From the NCBI GenBank assembly GCA_035934555.1, contig DASYXT010000003.1, positions 1 to 64,000 of the forward strand: a stretch of DNA of 64,000 nt, in the 5' to 3' direction. Source of the DNA: DASYXT01 sp035934555. GTDB lineage: Bacteria; Verrucomicrobiota; Verrucomicrobiia; Limisphaerales; UBA8199. Position numbers and translations under genes: made by a program. This document shows, piece after piece, positions 24,427-34,055 of this stretch. The number at the start of each line of letters is the position of its first letter. Positions within the stretch are counted from its first letter, which is position 1. Under the pieces are notes generated by a model. That model was not told the DNA's origin. It saw nothing but the letters and a program-made list of their open reading frames with translations, and searched no databases.

Positions 24427-27400
24427 CTAGTCAGTGAAGAGAAACCGCAAATCGTCCAGCGTCAGGCTTTGGCTGAACTTTTCCTCGCCTAAAACATCCT
24501 CCGCCAACGCCGCTTTGCTGCGCTGCAACTGCCGGATTTTTTGCTCGATGCTGTCTTTGATGAGCAAGCGGTAAGCCATGACTTTGCTGGTCTGGCCGAT
24601 GCGGTGCGTGCGGTCAATCGCCTGCATTTCGACTGCCGGGTTCCACCACGGATCGAATAACACCACGTAGCTGGCCGCCGTGAGGTTCAGACCAAATCCG
24701 CCCGCTTTGAGCGAGATCAGAAACACCGCCGCCCCCTCGGCGTTCTGGAATGATTCGACCAATTCCCCGCGGTTTTCCGTATCGCCCGCCAGGTAAAAAT
24801 GCGCCCACGCGCGTTCCTTAAGCGTCTCGCGTAAAATCTCGAGCATCGACACGAACTGCGAAAAGACCAGCACCTTGTGACCTTCCTCGACCAACGGCTC
24901 CAGCAAGTCCAGCAACGCCGCTAATTTCGCGCTCTCAGCCTGGCGCAGCTCCGCGCTGACCAGCGCCGGGTGACAACAGATTTGGCGAAGCCGCAACAGA
25001 GAGGTCAGGAAATTAAACCGTTGCTCGTTCAATTCCTGCTGCGTCTTAACGCTCAACAGCAATTGCTGCGCCCGTTTGAATTCCGCCCGGTACAGCGTCC
25101 TTTGTTCCCCGTCCATTTCGCAGATCAGGTCTTCCTCGACCCGATCCGGGAGGTCCTTGGCGACCTGGCTCTTGGCCCGCCGCAGCAGGAACGGCCGGAC
25201 GCGCGCGGCCAGCCGGCGGCGCGCAAAGGGATCTTCCTGCTGACTATAACTGCGCGTGAAGTGCGCGCGGTTGCCCAGCACCCCGGGCATGGCGAAGGAG
25301 AAAATGCTCCAGAGGTCGAGCAGCCGATTTTCGATGGGCGTGCCGGTCAGCGCCAGCCGATGTTGCGCCTGCAGCGCCCGCGCGGCCTGGGCGGTCTGCG
25401 AATCCGGGTTCTTCACGTATTGCGCTTCATCCAGGACCACCGCCAGCCAGCGGTGCTGCGCGATGGCTGGGCTGAGGCTGCGCAATTGCGCATAGTTCAG
25501 CACCAGCAGATCGGCTTGCCCGCGCGCCGCCTCCAGTTCCGTCACTTCCTCGCCGGCCCACAGCCGCACCCGCAACCCCGAGCAGAACCGTTGCGCTTCG
25601 TTGCGCCAATTGTCCATCACCGACTTGGGACAAACCACCAGCGCAGGCAGAAGCTTGGTGCCGTGGCCATTGCCGTTGCCATTGCCATTGCCATTGCCAT
25701 TGCCGCCGGCACTCTCGCCGGCGGGTGTCACGGTGCCGTTGGCGGCACAGTGTTCGGGCGTTTGCCGCAACCACCACAGCCAGGTGAGCGTTTGGAGCGT
25801 TTTACCCAACCCCATGTCATCGGCGAGCACACCTCCAAAATGATTGGCGGTCAAGTACGCCAGGAAATGAAATCCGGCCACCTGGTAGGGGCGCAACTCA
25901 GCGCCGATGCCGTCCGGCACCGGCGGAGTCACCCGGGTCTGAATCTCCGCCGCGCGCCGCTGAACCTGCTGGACTTGTGCTTCCGGGAGGAATTTCCGCG
26001 CCGCCTCGTCGGCTAATTGCAACGCGTGGAGGCGCTGCGGTTCGGCGGTAAAATCGCGCGCATTCAACCCGAGCCGCGCGAGCCGTTCATCATCTTCCTG
26101 CGGCAGATCGAATTGCAGGCGCCGCCAGCCTTTCTTACCCAATCGCACGTAACCGCCGCGCGCGTTGAGCAACAGCTTCAATTCTTCTGGCGTCAGCGTT
26201 GTGTCCGAAACCTTCAGGGCCACGCGCAGATCGAACCAATCCACATCGGCTTCTTCCAGATTCAATTGAACGCTGCCGGCCACGGGTTCATCGCGCAGGG
26301 TTGCCAACTGCTTATCCATTTGCACCAGCACTTGCGGCGGCAGCGACGCCAGCCAGGGCAGAAACGTATCCGGAAAATTCCGGGTCAGGCGGACGCGCCA
26401 GCGGGCGTGGTAATCGTCCCACTTGGCACCGAGGGCCTCGAGCCTGACGGGGAACAGGTCCTGGGCCGAACGGTCCACCAGCGGGATCAAGCCGTTGGCC
26501 GTTAGTTCAGGAATTTGGCGCTCCGAACCGTTGTTTGGGCTGTGCCAACCCCAGGGCGCGCACTGTTCAGTCTGTTTCCCCTCCACCTCCGCGCAAACCC
26601 GCAGATAGACAGCCTCGGTATCACTGCCGGGGTAAGTTGATTTGAGTTCGCAAATGAGTCGCACCTTCAATTCGATGCGCTTGGTGCGCGTCGCGATGCG
26701 TTGCGGCAAATCCAGCTTGAGTTGTTGGAGAAAGCGAATCCCCTGAGGCGTCTCGAGGGCCGGCGCCGGAATGCGCAGGGGTTCGCGCTTGTCAAATCCA
26801 TGCAGGGGCGGTCCTTCAAAAAGGGCCTGTGCGCTCAAGTACAACGGCGGACGGCCCGGCATGGCCGCCAGAATCGGCGGTGCCGGCGCGCCGTCCGGCT
26901 GGACCAAACGCACGCTGTAATAATCCCCTTCGTCCTTGGCGGGATCGAGTTGATACCGCAGCGGCTCCGCGACGCGGGCCAGCGGCAATTCCTGCGATGT
27001 GACGATCCGCTCGGCGACCCCGTTGAGCCGCAGTACCCGCCCGAGCATCTTCCGGGTCTCTGCGCGGTCATAGGCAAAGTGGCAGGCGGAGTAACTGTCA
27101 TAGGGTTGATGGACGGCAAGCCACAGGCCAGTCGATTCGGGCGTGATCGCCAGCTCGCCTTCTCCGAATTGCTGGATAAACCGCCGCAAATGCGATTGCT
27201 TCAGATCCTTGAATTTCTCGGTGGATAAGTTCCGCCACTGGACCCGCGCCTCCGACGGCAAAATCATGAGGCGGAAATCTACCAGCTCGGCCTCGGAAAC
27301 AACGGCCGTGTCGGAGTTTTTGAGGTGCTCGCGCCAGGAGTCGATCTCCTTGCGTCGTTGCCAGGCCTGCATCGCCTGCTCAATCGGCGCAAAATCGGTG

Positions 27401-28077
27401 ACTGGCTGGAGGAAGGCGGGGAAAGCAAGATTGCGGCGCCGCAGTTCCCACGCGCAATAGAGCCAAAACTCGAGGTCGGTAGTTGGCAAATCCGGCCACA
27501 ACTGGAGGGGCGTCCAGTCGTAGCTGCGCAAATCGGGTACGAGCCTCCGCAGGGTTTCGCCGGTAAATTGATACCCCTGGCAAGCCTGTTGATGAAGCCA
27601 CTGAATAATCTGGACGTAGCCGGCTTCGGCTTTGTCCAGGTCCCGGCCGAGTTTCTGACGCAACTCGTGCATGAGCGGCGAGGGCGGGGGTTGCGGCTCT
27701 TTCTGCAGAACTATCTTCACCGGCTGCGTTTTTGCTCTGCGCCCCCGTTTTGGTTTGGCCACCGGCTCGGGTGCTCCGACCGAGAACTTGGGCGCATTGG
27801 CCTGCAGCGCCAGCATCGCCGCGAACGCATGCTTGCAGTCATACATCATCGGACACGAGCATTCGGCTGACCAACTCCCCTCCTCCGGGTCATACTCGAA
27901 CAGCACCTCGTAATCCTCCCCGCCGCGCACCACCGCGCCATACTCCAGATCCGTTTGGAAGCATTCCACTTCCAGCACCGCCTTGTCGTCAAAATAATGC
28001 CGGCCACGCCGCCGGCTCTTGGAGGGAAAGCTCGCCAGATAGCGCTGCACCGCGGCGGTATCAAGTAATGGATTCAT
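24427..28077 (-). CDS. SNF2-family helicase with SWIM zinc finger
   Basis: 1216 residues. The N-terminus carries a SWIM finger, CSCPMMYDCKH (about 94-104). A long middle region of unknown fold follows. The C-terminal 500 residues are a SNF2 ATPase: DDMGLGKT Walker A, DEAQY motif II, LTGTPIENRL, and the helicase C motifs including QAIDRTHRIGQ. Bacterial SNF2 proteins of this type (HepA/RapA relatives) remodel protein-nucleic acid complexes and are often unstudied or defence-linked. Between motifs I and II there is an Asn-Gly repeat at about residues 791-804. The gene converges with the HEAT gene, with only 18 bases between stops. Confidence 0.93.
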   Translation of the reverse strand: MNPLLDTAAVQRYLASFPSKSRRRGRHYFDDKAVLEVECFQTDLEYGAVVRGGEDYEVLFEYDPEEGSWSAECSCPMMYDCKHAFAAMLALQANAPKFSVGAPEPVAKPKRGRRAKTQPVKIVLQKEPQPPPSPLMHELRQKLGRDLDKAEAGYVQIIQWLHQQACQGYQFTGETLRRLVPDLRSYDWTPLQLWPDLPTTDLEFWLYCAWELRRRNLAFPAFLQPVTDFAPIEQAMQAWQRRKEIDSWREHLKNSDTAVVSEAELVDFRLMILPSEARVQWRNLSTEKFKDLKQSHLRRFIQQFGEGELAITPESTGLWLAVHQPYDSYSACHFAYDRAETRKMLGRVLRLNGVAERIVTSQELPLARVAEPLRYQLDPAKDEGDYYSVRLVQPDGAPAPPILAAMPGRPPLYLSAQALFEGPPLHGFDKREPLRIPAPALETPQGIRFLQQLKLDLPQRIATRTKRIELKVRLICELKSTYPGSDTEAVYLRVCAEVEGKQTEQCAPWGWHSPNNGSERQIPELTANGLIPLVDRSAQDLFPVRLEALGAKWDDYHARWRVRLTRNFPDTFLPWLASLPPQVLVQMDKQLATLRDEPVAGSVQLNLEEADVDWFDLRVALKVSDTTLTPEELKLLLNARGGYVRLGKKGWRRLQFDLPQEDDERLARLGLNARDFTAEPQRLHALQLADEAARKFLPEAQVQQVQRRAAEIQTRVTPPVPDGIGAELRPYQVAGFHFLAYLTANHFGGVLADDMGLGKTLQTLTWLWWLRQTPEHCAANGTVTPAGESAGGNGNGNGNGNGNGHGTKLLPALVVCPKSVMDNWRNEAQRFCSGLRVRLWAGEEVTELEAARGQADLLVLNYAQLRSLSPAIAQHRWLAVVLDEAQYVKNPDSQTAQAARALQAQHRLALTGTPIENRLLDLWSIFSFAMPGVLGNRAHFTRSYSQQEDPFARRRLAARVRPFLLRRAKSQVAKDLPDRVEEDLICEMDGEQRTLYRAEFKRAQQLLLSVKTQQELNEQRFNFLTSLLRLRQICCHPALVSAELRQAESAKLAALLDLLEPLVEEGHKVLVFSQFVSMLEILRETLKERAWAHFYLAGDTENRGELVESFQNAEGAAVFLISLKAGGFGLNLTAASYVVLFDPWWNPAVEMQAIDRTHRIGQTSKVMAYRLLIKDSIEQKIRQLQRSKAALAEDVLGEEKFSQSLTLDDLRFLFTD
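25667..25705. repeat. Hexanucleotide microsatellite inside the SNF2 gene
   Basis: Tandem CCATTG/CCGTTG hexamers encode a run of Asn-Gly dipeptides on the minus strand. Because the unit is 6 bases, gain or loss keeps the frame. It sits in a loop of the helicase, so length changes would alter only a linker. Confidence 0.85.
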
Positions 28078-28173
28078 GTTACGACAAAAATTATCTTGCG
28101 AGCATGCGTGAAGAGCGCGCCGCGAAACAATCGATACTTACTGGCAGTTGTTCACAGATTCTTCACCAACTTT

Positions 28174-29562
28174 TCACCGGCCCGCCGGCTCGAATTGCGC
28201 CAACCGCTTCACCAAGTCAGGGTGCGCCGCGGCTACATTCGTCCGTTCCCCCACGTCCTGCTCGGTGTTCACCAGGAACCAATGGCCGCCTTCGAGCGGT
28301 ATCTTTTCCTTGCTCGTCGGGTCGTAGGGATCGTGCAGGAGTTTCCACGGGCCTTGCCGCACTGCCCATTGGCTGCCCAACCGCCATTGCAGCACGTCGT
28401 GCGGGCTGGGCGCGTTGGCCGAGCGCACGACCGCAGCCAGGCTGACCCCGCTCAACTGTGCCTTTGGTAACGGCACCCCACAAAGGTCCGCCAGGGTGGG
28501 CATCCAATCGCACGCATGCGCCACTTGGGTGCGAACCTCGCCTTCGGGTAAATGTCCCGGCCAGGAGAGCATCGCGGGCAATCGGATGCCGCCTTCGAAC
28601 AAGCTGAATTTGGCGCCCCGGTAGGGGCCACTGCTGCCGCCGCCATAATGAGCGCGTTCCTCAACCGAGTGGCCGTTGTCGGATTGGTACACCAGGATGG
28701 TTCGGTCGCGCAGGCCGGTTTCGTCGAGGAACGTCAGCAACCGCCCGATCCTTTCATCTAAGGTCGATAAAAACGCGGCATAAAGGCGGCGGGGCGCCGG
28801 TACGTCGTGATAGTACGTCAGCCATTTGGGGTCACCCTGGTAGGGGTAATGCGGCATGTTGAACGCCAGGTAAATAAAAAAAGGCTCCTGGCGGTGGTGG
28901 TTGATAAAGTTTTCTGCTTTCTCGATCACTAAATCAGGAAAGTAATGCCCTGGGAGGCGCACGCGCTGGTTGTTCTCCCAAAGATCATGCCGGTTCGGGC
29001 CGGCCCAGTAGAAGAAATGCGTGTAATTATCAATACACCCGCCCATGAACCCGAACGAATAATCGAACCCATGGTCGAGCGGTTTGTGGCCCTGGCCCGA
29101 ACCCAAATGCCATTTGCCGATGTGCGCTGTCGCGTAGCCGGCCGCTTTGAACATATCCGCCAGCGTCCGTTCAGAAGCCGGCAGGCCCGGCCCGGTAAGG
29201 GTATCGAGCTGATCGTCGGCTTCGCTCGGCGGCGCCGCGCCGTTATTCGGCATCCCGGCCAGCCATGGATAACGGCCCGTGAGCAGCCCGGCGCGGGAGG
29301 GGGAGCAGACCGGGGCGGCTGAGTAAAAGTGGGTGAAGCGCAGACCGCGCGTGGCAAGGGAATCAATCGCCGGTGTGTGCAAATCTTTCGCGCCGTAGCA
29401 ATTGGCATCAATACTCCCCTGATCGTCAGCGAGGAGAAAAATCACATTCGGCTTCGAACCGGGTGCCGCGCCACATACGGGGGACGGCCAACTGGACCAG
29501 CACAACAGACCAAAACCGCACCAGGCGAGCCGCGCGCCAGCCGCAGTGAACATTTTACGCAT
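28174..29562 (-). CDS. Secreted arylsulfatase-family sulfatase
   Basis: 462 residues with a signal peptide (about 1-31, ending VCGAA). The sulfatase signature CSPSRAGLLTGR starts at C86, the Cys converted to formylglycine. The metal-binding LLADDQG (D46-D47) and the later QSDNGHS are present. Such enzymes remove sulfate esters from polysaccharides or lipids; abundance of sulfatases is typical of Planctomycetes-Verrucomicrobia. ATG 29562 or 29553 may be the start. The substrate is unknown, and no maturase is visible here. Confidence 0.93.
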   Translation of the reverse strand: MRKMFTAAGARLAWCGFGLLCWSSWPSPVCGAAPGSKPNVIFLLADDQGSIDANCYGAKDLHTPAIDSLATRGLRFTHFYSAAPVCSPSRAGLLTGRYPWLAGMPNNGAAPPSEADDQLDTLTGPGLPASERTLADMFKAAGYATAHIGKWHLGSGQGHKPLDHGFDYSFGFMGGCIDNYTHFFYWAGPNRHDLWENNQRVRLPGHYFPDLVIEKAENFINHHRQEPFFIYLAFNMPHYPYQGDPKWLTYYHDVPAPRRLYAAFLSTLDERIGRLLTFLDETGLRDRTILVYQSDNGHSVEERAHYGGGSSGPYRGAKFSLFEGGIRLPAMLSWPGHLPEGEVRTQVAHACDWMPTLADLCGVPLPKAQLSGVSLAAVVRSANAPSPHDVLQWRLGSQWAVRQGPWKLLHDPYDPTSKEKIPLEGGHWFLVNTEQDVGERTNVAAAHPDLVKRLAQFEPAGR

Positions 29563-29717
29563 AAATCAACAAGCGAACCTATGGAAGGGTTCGCCTGCAC
29601 TGATTTAGTCATTGCCCGGCGCACGCCGCAAGCACATAGGTGCACCCGGGAAGGCCGCCGGCACGGGATTCCTGGCGCACGGCTTGCTAAACCCAATCCC
29701 AGCCCTACATTAGCCCA

Positions 29718-30395
29718 ATGAAGATACCGCGCGAAGTGCCGGTGATGACGCTGCCCAACGCGACGCTATTTCCCCAGGCGTTGCTGCCGCTTTATATTTT
29801 CGAGCCGCGTTATCGGCAGATGCTGGCCGATGCGCTCCACTCGCATCGTATGTTCTCGGTGGCGATGCAACGGCCGGGCAACCACCGGGAAACGCCCTCG
29901 CCCGTGGCGGGCCTGGGCCTCATCCGGGTCTCGGTGGCACATCGCGACGGCACTTCGCACTTAATTTTACAGGGCCTGGCCCGAGTGGAACTTGAAGAGA
30001 CCCTCCGCTACAAACCCTACCGGGTTCAGCGCATTCGGCCCTTGCGCACACCGCCGTGCGACAACGTGAAAGTGGACGCGCTGCTGGCGAAGGTTCGCGA
30101 GCTGCTCGAGGAACGAATTCGGCTTGGCCTGCCGTTCCCCTTCCCGGTGATGTCGCCGGGCAAAGGCGAACCCAAAACCCCGCCACCCTTTTCCCCAAAA
30201 GACATTCTGAAGTACTTGGACTCAATTCGCGACGCGGAGCAGGCAGCCGACCTGGTGTCCTGCGCGGTGCTCCCCGGGGCTGTCGAGCGCCAGACGATTC
30301 TCGAGACGGTTGAAGTGGAAGCGCGGCTGCGCCGGTTGATTCATTTTTTGCTGACGGAAATCCAGCGCCAACGAAAAGGACAAAGCCATGAGTGA
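29718..30395 (+). CDS. Lon N-terminal (LAN/substrate-binding) domain protein
   Basis: 225 residues. The start VPVMTLPNATLFPQALLPLYIFEPRYRQML, read in parts, is the hallmark of the Lon substrate-binding domain: LPN, LFP, PL-I-FEPRYR. No ATPase or protease domain follows; the C-terminal half is helical. Stand-alone LAN proteins are widespread but their role is unproven, possibly substrate recognition. The last 8 bases overlap the next gene, so the two are co-translated. Confidence 0.88.
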   Translation: MKIPREVPVMTLPNATLFPQALLPLYIFEPRYRQMLADALHSHRMFSVAMQRPGNHRETPSPVAGLGLIRVSVAHRDGTSHLILQGLARVELEETLRYKPYRVQRIRPLRTPPCDNVKVDALLAKVRELLEERIRLGLPFPFPVMSPGKGEPKTPPPFSPKDILKYLDSIRDAEQAADLVSCAVLPGAVERQTILETVEVEARLRRLIHFLLTEIQRQRKGQSHE

Positions 30396-30798
30396 ACCTC
30401 AAAGCAATTCTGCGGCGGGCGAGCAGCCTGGTCGAGCGGACATGTATTCGGCCCTGTTCGCCCAATTGGTGATGCAGCAAACCAATATGGCCTTCATGTT
30501 GATGGGCAAAGTCGCCCACCCCGAGTCCGGACAGGTGGTCAAAGACCTCGACGCGGCCCAACTTTTCATCGATCAGTTGGACATGCTCGAAGCCAAGACC
30601 AAGGGCAACCTGACCAAGGAAGAAGCAGCGCTGCTAAAACAAAGCCTGATGAACCTGCGCCTGAACTTTGTCGAGGCCGTCGAACAAACGCCCCAACCTC
30701 AGCCGCAAAAGCCGGCGGAAACCCCGGCCTCAGCTCAGCCCGCGACCTCGCCCACTCCGGCTGAAGAATCTCACAAGAAGTTCAGTAAGAAATACTGA
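30388..30798 (+). CDS. DUF1844 protein
   Basis: 136 residues. The core (about 18-95: YSALFAQLVMQQTNMAFMLM, GKV, then DLDAAQLFIDQLDMLEAKTKGNL) is the DUF1844 pattern. The family is small and helical with no known function. The tail is Pro/Ala/Gln-rich and ends in a basic KKFSKKY. It overlaps the Lon-N gene by 8 bases. Confidence 0.88.
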   Translation: MSEPQSNSAAGEQPGRADMYSALFAQLVMQQTNMAFMLMGKVAHPESGQVVKDLDAAQLFIDQLDMLEAKTKGNLTKEEAALLKQSLMNLRLNFVEAVEQTPQPQPQKPAETPASAQPATSPTPAEESHKKFSKKY

Positions 30799-30809
30799 GC
30801 CCCAACGGC

Positions 30810-30915
30810 GCGCGGACTTTAGTCAGATCCGCGACAGCTTTGTCACGGACCCCCGCCCGAATGCTGTCCCAGCCTGACTGAACGCTCTGGCTTTGCAGCG
30901 GACTAAAGTCCACGC
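30810..30915. repeat. REP/MITE-like element between convergent genes
   Basis: About 106 bp bounded by GCGCGGACTTTAGTC (30810-30824) and GACTAAAGTCCACGC (30901-30915), inverted with one mismatch in 15. The ends share the GCGGACTTTAGTC core with the elements at 20564 and 42059. The interior has no reading frame of note. Confidence 0.75.
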
Positions 30916-30929
30916 TCCGGTCCGCTCCG

Positions 30930-32054
30930 CTACGGTTTGGCGGTGCTGTGGCCGTTAGCGGCGCCTGCGGCTGGTTGAAGCGAATCCGCCGCGGCGGTCT
31001 CTTCAGCCGCTTTGAGCTTCTCATCGAGGATCTGCACGTCGGCCTGTTTGCGGAGTTGTTCCAGGTAAGGCGGGCCCTGCTTTTGCAGCGCGGTTTGAAC
31101 CAGGTAATCCCGAATCTTGGAGCTCGATTCGGCCAGGTCGTGCTTCTTGGCGGGAATCTTTTCGCTTAACTTAATGATATGATAGCCGAATTGCGTCGTG
31201 ACGATGTCGCTCACCTGACCCGGCTTTAGCGCGAAGGCCGCATCCTCGAATTCCTTCACCATTTGGCCGCGGGGGAATTTGTATTCGCCGCCTTTGTCCT
31301 TCGACCCGGGGTCTTCGGAATATTGACTGGCGAGCTTGGCGAAATCCTCGCCGGCGCGGGCGCGTTTGAGCAAATCCTCAGCCAGTTTGTGCTTGGCGGC
31401 TTTCTGCGCATCGGAAAGCTCCGTGTTGGTGGCCTGGTCGCGAGTGCTCAGCAGGATATGGCTGGCACGCACCATTTCCGGGTCCTCAAATTGCGACGGG
31501 TTATCATTATAGAATTTCTTTATATCGTCGTCGGTGATGTTGATCTTCAACTCGCGGGTCAGAACAATCTTGGCGATTTCGCCGTCCAGCCACTTGTCCA
31601 TCAACTGGTCCTTGGTCAGGCCCATCGCCTTGAGCCGCATGTCAAACCCCTGCTCGCCCAATTGACCCTTGGCCTCCTCCAGCAGCTTGTCGGCTTGCTT
31701 CTGGGCCGCCGCACGATCCTCGACGGTCGCTTTGGTCTTCACGATCTGGAGCTGGATCAACTGATCCAGAACCTGCCGCTCCAACATCGCCGCGCGATCC
31801 GCCGGCAGAGGCGTGCCGCGCGCCAAAAATTGAGACTTGATGCGGATAACCTCGTCATCGAGCTGGCTGCGCTTGATTTCAAAGCCTTTGCCCTTGGCGA
31901 CAACGGTATCCGGGAACAACTCGGCGGGTTTGGCTGCCGGTGTTGCGGGGGCGGCGCTCGAGGGGGCGGCCGTTTGCGCCGTCACGGTGCCGGCCACCAA
32001 CCAGCCCGCTGCGACAAGCAACGGCAGGCTGCTATACGAACTCTTCTTAAACAT
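30930..32054 (-). CDS. Periplasmic PpiC/SurA-type peptidyl-prolyl isomerase
   Basis: 374 residues from ATG 32054, which gives a standard signal peptide (FKKSSYSSLPLLVAAG to VTAQT); an ATG at 32072 is an alternative. A helical SurA-like N region (about 40-180) precedes a parvulin domain at about 190-300 with VRASHILLS, GGEYKFPRGQMVKEF and FGYHIIKL. It would help outer-membrane proteins fold. The start lies 4-22 bases downstream of the serA stop, so it is likely in one transcript with serA, an unusual metabolic partner. Confidence 0.9.
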   Translation of the reverse strand: MFKKSSYSSLPLLVAAGWLVAGTVTAQTAAPSSAAPATPAAKPAELFPDTVVAKGKGFEIKRSQLDDEVIRIKSQFLARGTPLPADRAAMLERQVLDQLIQLQIVKTKATVEDRAAAQKQADKLLEEAKGQLGEQGFDMRLKAMGLTKDQLMDKWLDGEIAKIVLTRELKINITDDDIKKFYNDNPSQFEDPEMVRASHILLSTRDQATNTELSDAQKAAKHKLAEDLLKRARAGEDFAKLASQYSEDPGSKDKGGEYKFPRGQMVKEFEDAAFALKPGQVSDIVTTQFGYHIIKLSEKIPAKKHDLAESSSKIRDYLVQTALQKQGPPYLEQLRKQADVQILDEKLKAAEETAAADSLQPAAGAANGHSTAKP

Positions 32055-32076
32055 AGGGTAGCATTCTATCATAGGT

Positions 32077-33675
32077 TCACAGTTTGACTACATTTACATT
32101 ACGAATATCGGGGTCTTTTTCGAGCTCTGCCAGCACCTCCCCAGGGGGCACACTGTCAAGATTCAAAACCGTCAAGGCATGCCCGCCAGCCGTGTCCCGC
32201 GTCAGGCTCATGCTCGCAATATTCACCTTGTGCCGCCCCAGCAGCGTACCCAGATAACCGACGATACCCGGACGGTCCTTGTTTTCCAGCAATAACACCA
32301 CACCGAACGGGACGATCTCGGTTGGTTGACTGAAAACACGCACGATCCGCGGGTTCTCGGGCGAACCAAAGAACGTGCCGCCCGCCGAGGTGAGTTTTTC
32401 GTCGCCACAGAATGCCTGGAGGTGGAGCCATTCGTTGAAGGTGACGGGTTCGTTCGAGCGTTTCTCCTCGACGGTTAAGCCAAGCGTCGAAGCAATGCTG
32501 CGGACATTGACGTTGTTGAGGTCCTTCACCGACGCGCGGGACAGAAAGCCGAGCAGAACGGCGCGGGTGATTGGATCGATATTGGGCAATTCCTGTGCTT
32601 TGCCGCCGTAGGTGATGTGCAACCGGTCCACCTGCGCCGGCGCGATTTGGGCCAGCAACTTGCCCAGCTTTTCCCCCAGCACCAAGTACGGCTTGATTTG
32701 TTCGTAGGTGCGGGCATCCAGGTAAGGCAGGTTCACCGCGTTGCGCACCTCGCCTGTGAGCAAATAGCCGGCGATGACTTCGGCGACTTCAACACCGCAC
32801 TTTTCCTGGGCTTCGTGCGTGCTGGCGCCCAGGTGCGGAGTTAGCGTGATGCCGGGGTGCTTGCGAAACGGATGGTCCGCCGGCAACGGTTCGGCCGCAT
32901 AAACGTCCAGCGCCGCCGCTGACAGCTTCCCCGAATCCAGCGCCGCAAGCAGGTCCGCTTCGACAACGATTTCGCCCCGGGCGCAATTGACCACGCAGAC
33001 CTTGGGTTTCATGCGGGCAAACGCCGCGGCGTTGAGCATGCCGCGCGTCTGCTCGGTCACCGGCATGTGAACCGTGATAAAATCCGCCGCGCGATAAACC
33101 TCGTCCAGATCGCCTGCCAGGCTTATGCCCAGCGCGCGGGCACGGCCTTCCGTCAGGAACGGGTCGTAAGCGATCACCTTCATCCCGAAAGCCAGCGCCC
33201 GTTTGGCCACTTCGCTCCCGATCCGGCCCAGGCCCAGCACGCCCAGCGTTTTGCCGAAAATCTCTGTCCCCTGGAACTGTTTGCGGTCCCATTTCCCCGC
33301 AATCATCGACGCATAAGCCGGCGACACTTTCCGCGCCAGGTTCAAAATGAGCGCGAAGGAAAGCTCAGCGGTCGAAATGGTATTGCCCCCCGGCGTGTTC
33401 ATCACGACGACGCCATGTTGAGTGGCGGCCTCGACATCGACGTTATCGACACCCACACCCGCGCGGCCCACGACCCGCAGCTTCGGCGCCGCTTCGATGA
33501 GCTTCGCGGTCACTTTGGTCTCAGAGCGCACGACCAGCGCCACCGCGTCCTTGACTACCGGCAACAACTCGGCCTCGGGGAGGCGTTTGGGCAACACGAC
33601 CACCTCAAACTCCGGCCGTTGTTGCAGCAAAGCGATCCCTTTCGGAGACACTGGGTCACACACCAGGATTTTCAT
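32077..33675 (-). CDS. serA: D-3-phosphoglycerate dehydrogenase
   Basis: 532 residues, the long type. Order: substrate domain, NAD domain with GLGRIGSEVAKRA and the catalytic Arg in VNCARGEIV, Glu in the VYAAEP region and His in LTPHLGAST, then an intervening ASB domain and a C-terminal ACT domain (GIVGYLGTLLGRHKVNIASM). It catalyses the first step of serine synthesis; the ACT domain gives serine feedback. Followed closely by the PpiC-type gene. Confidence 0.95.
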   Translation of the reverse strand: MKILVCDPVSPKGIALLQQRPEFEVVVLPKRLPEAELLPVVKDAVALVVRSETKVTAKLIEAAPKLRVVGRAGVGVDNVDVEAATQHGVVVMNTPGGNTISTAELSFALILNLARKVSPAYASMIAGKWDRKQFQGTEIFGKTLGVLGLGRIGSEVAKRALAFGMKVIAYDPFLTEGRARALGISLAGDLDEVYRAADFITVHMPVTEQTRGMLNAAAFARMKPKVCVVNCARGEIVVEADLLAALDSGKLSAAALDVYAAEPLPADHPFRKHPGITLTPHLGASTHEAQEKCGVEVAEVIAGYLLTGEVRNAVNLPYLDARTYEQIKPYLVLGEKLGKLLAQIAPAQVDRLHITYGGKAQELPNIDPITRAVLLGFLSRASVKDLNNVNVRSIASTLGLTVEEKRSNEPVTFNEWLHLQAFCGDEKLTSAGGTFFGSPENPRIVRVFSQPTEIVPFGVVLLLENKDRPGIVGYLGTLLGRHKVNIASMSLTRDTAGGHALTVLNLDSVPPGEVLAELEKDPDIRNVNVVKL

Positions 33676-34055
33676 AAAGAGCCGGGAGTCTAGGCCAGGG
33701 GCTGGGGCAGGTCAACGCTCTCAACGACTGAGAAATCGTCTGCGCACGACGAGGCCGGGCTGGGCGGTGGTCCTCGCATTTTGGCCGAACGGGCTTGGCT
33801 GGGCGCCTGTGCTCCTGCCACAAAACAAGGGCTATGTTACCAGGGCAAGAAGTTGGCATCCCGCCAACGGTACGATTGGAAAGTGAAACTGTGGGACAAA
33901 GAGGGCCCAGCCAGGGAACGAGGAGGAGTTGGTCAAAAATAGGTTGTTCCGCCCCCGAGATGACCGAGGATGTCGAAGCAAGGTGGCACCATCGAGAAGC
34001 GTTCGGCAAGCTGGCGCAGCATTTTTTGGGCTTTCTTAGCCAATAAAAGCTCGGT
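33676..34055. other. 380-bp intergenic region between divergent genes
   Basis: Short frames exist on both strands but none has a recognisable product or ribosome binding site. It should contain the promoters of serA (minus) and the beta-helix gene (plus); I could not pick out convincing hexamers. Confidence 0.5.
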
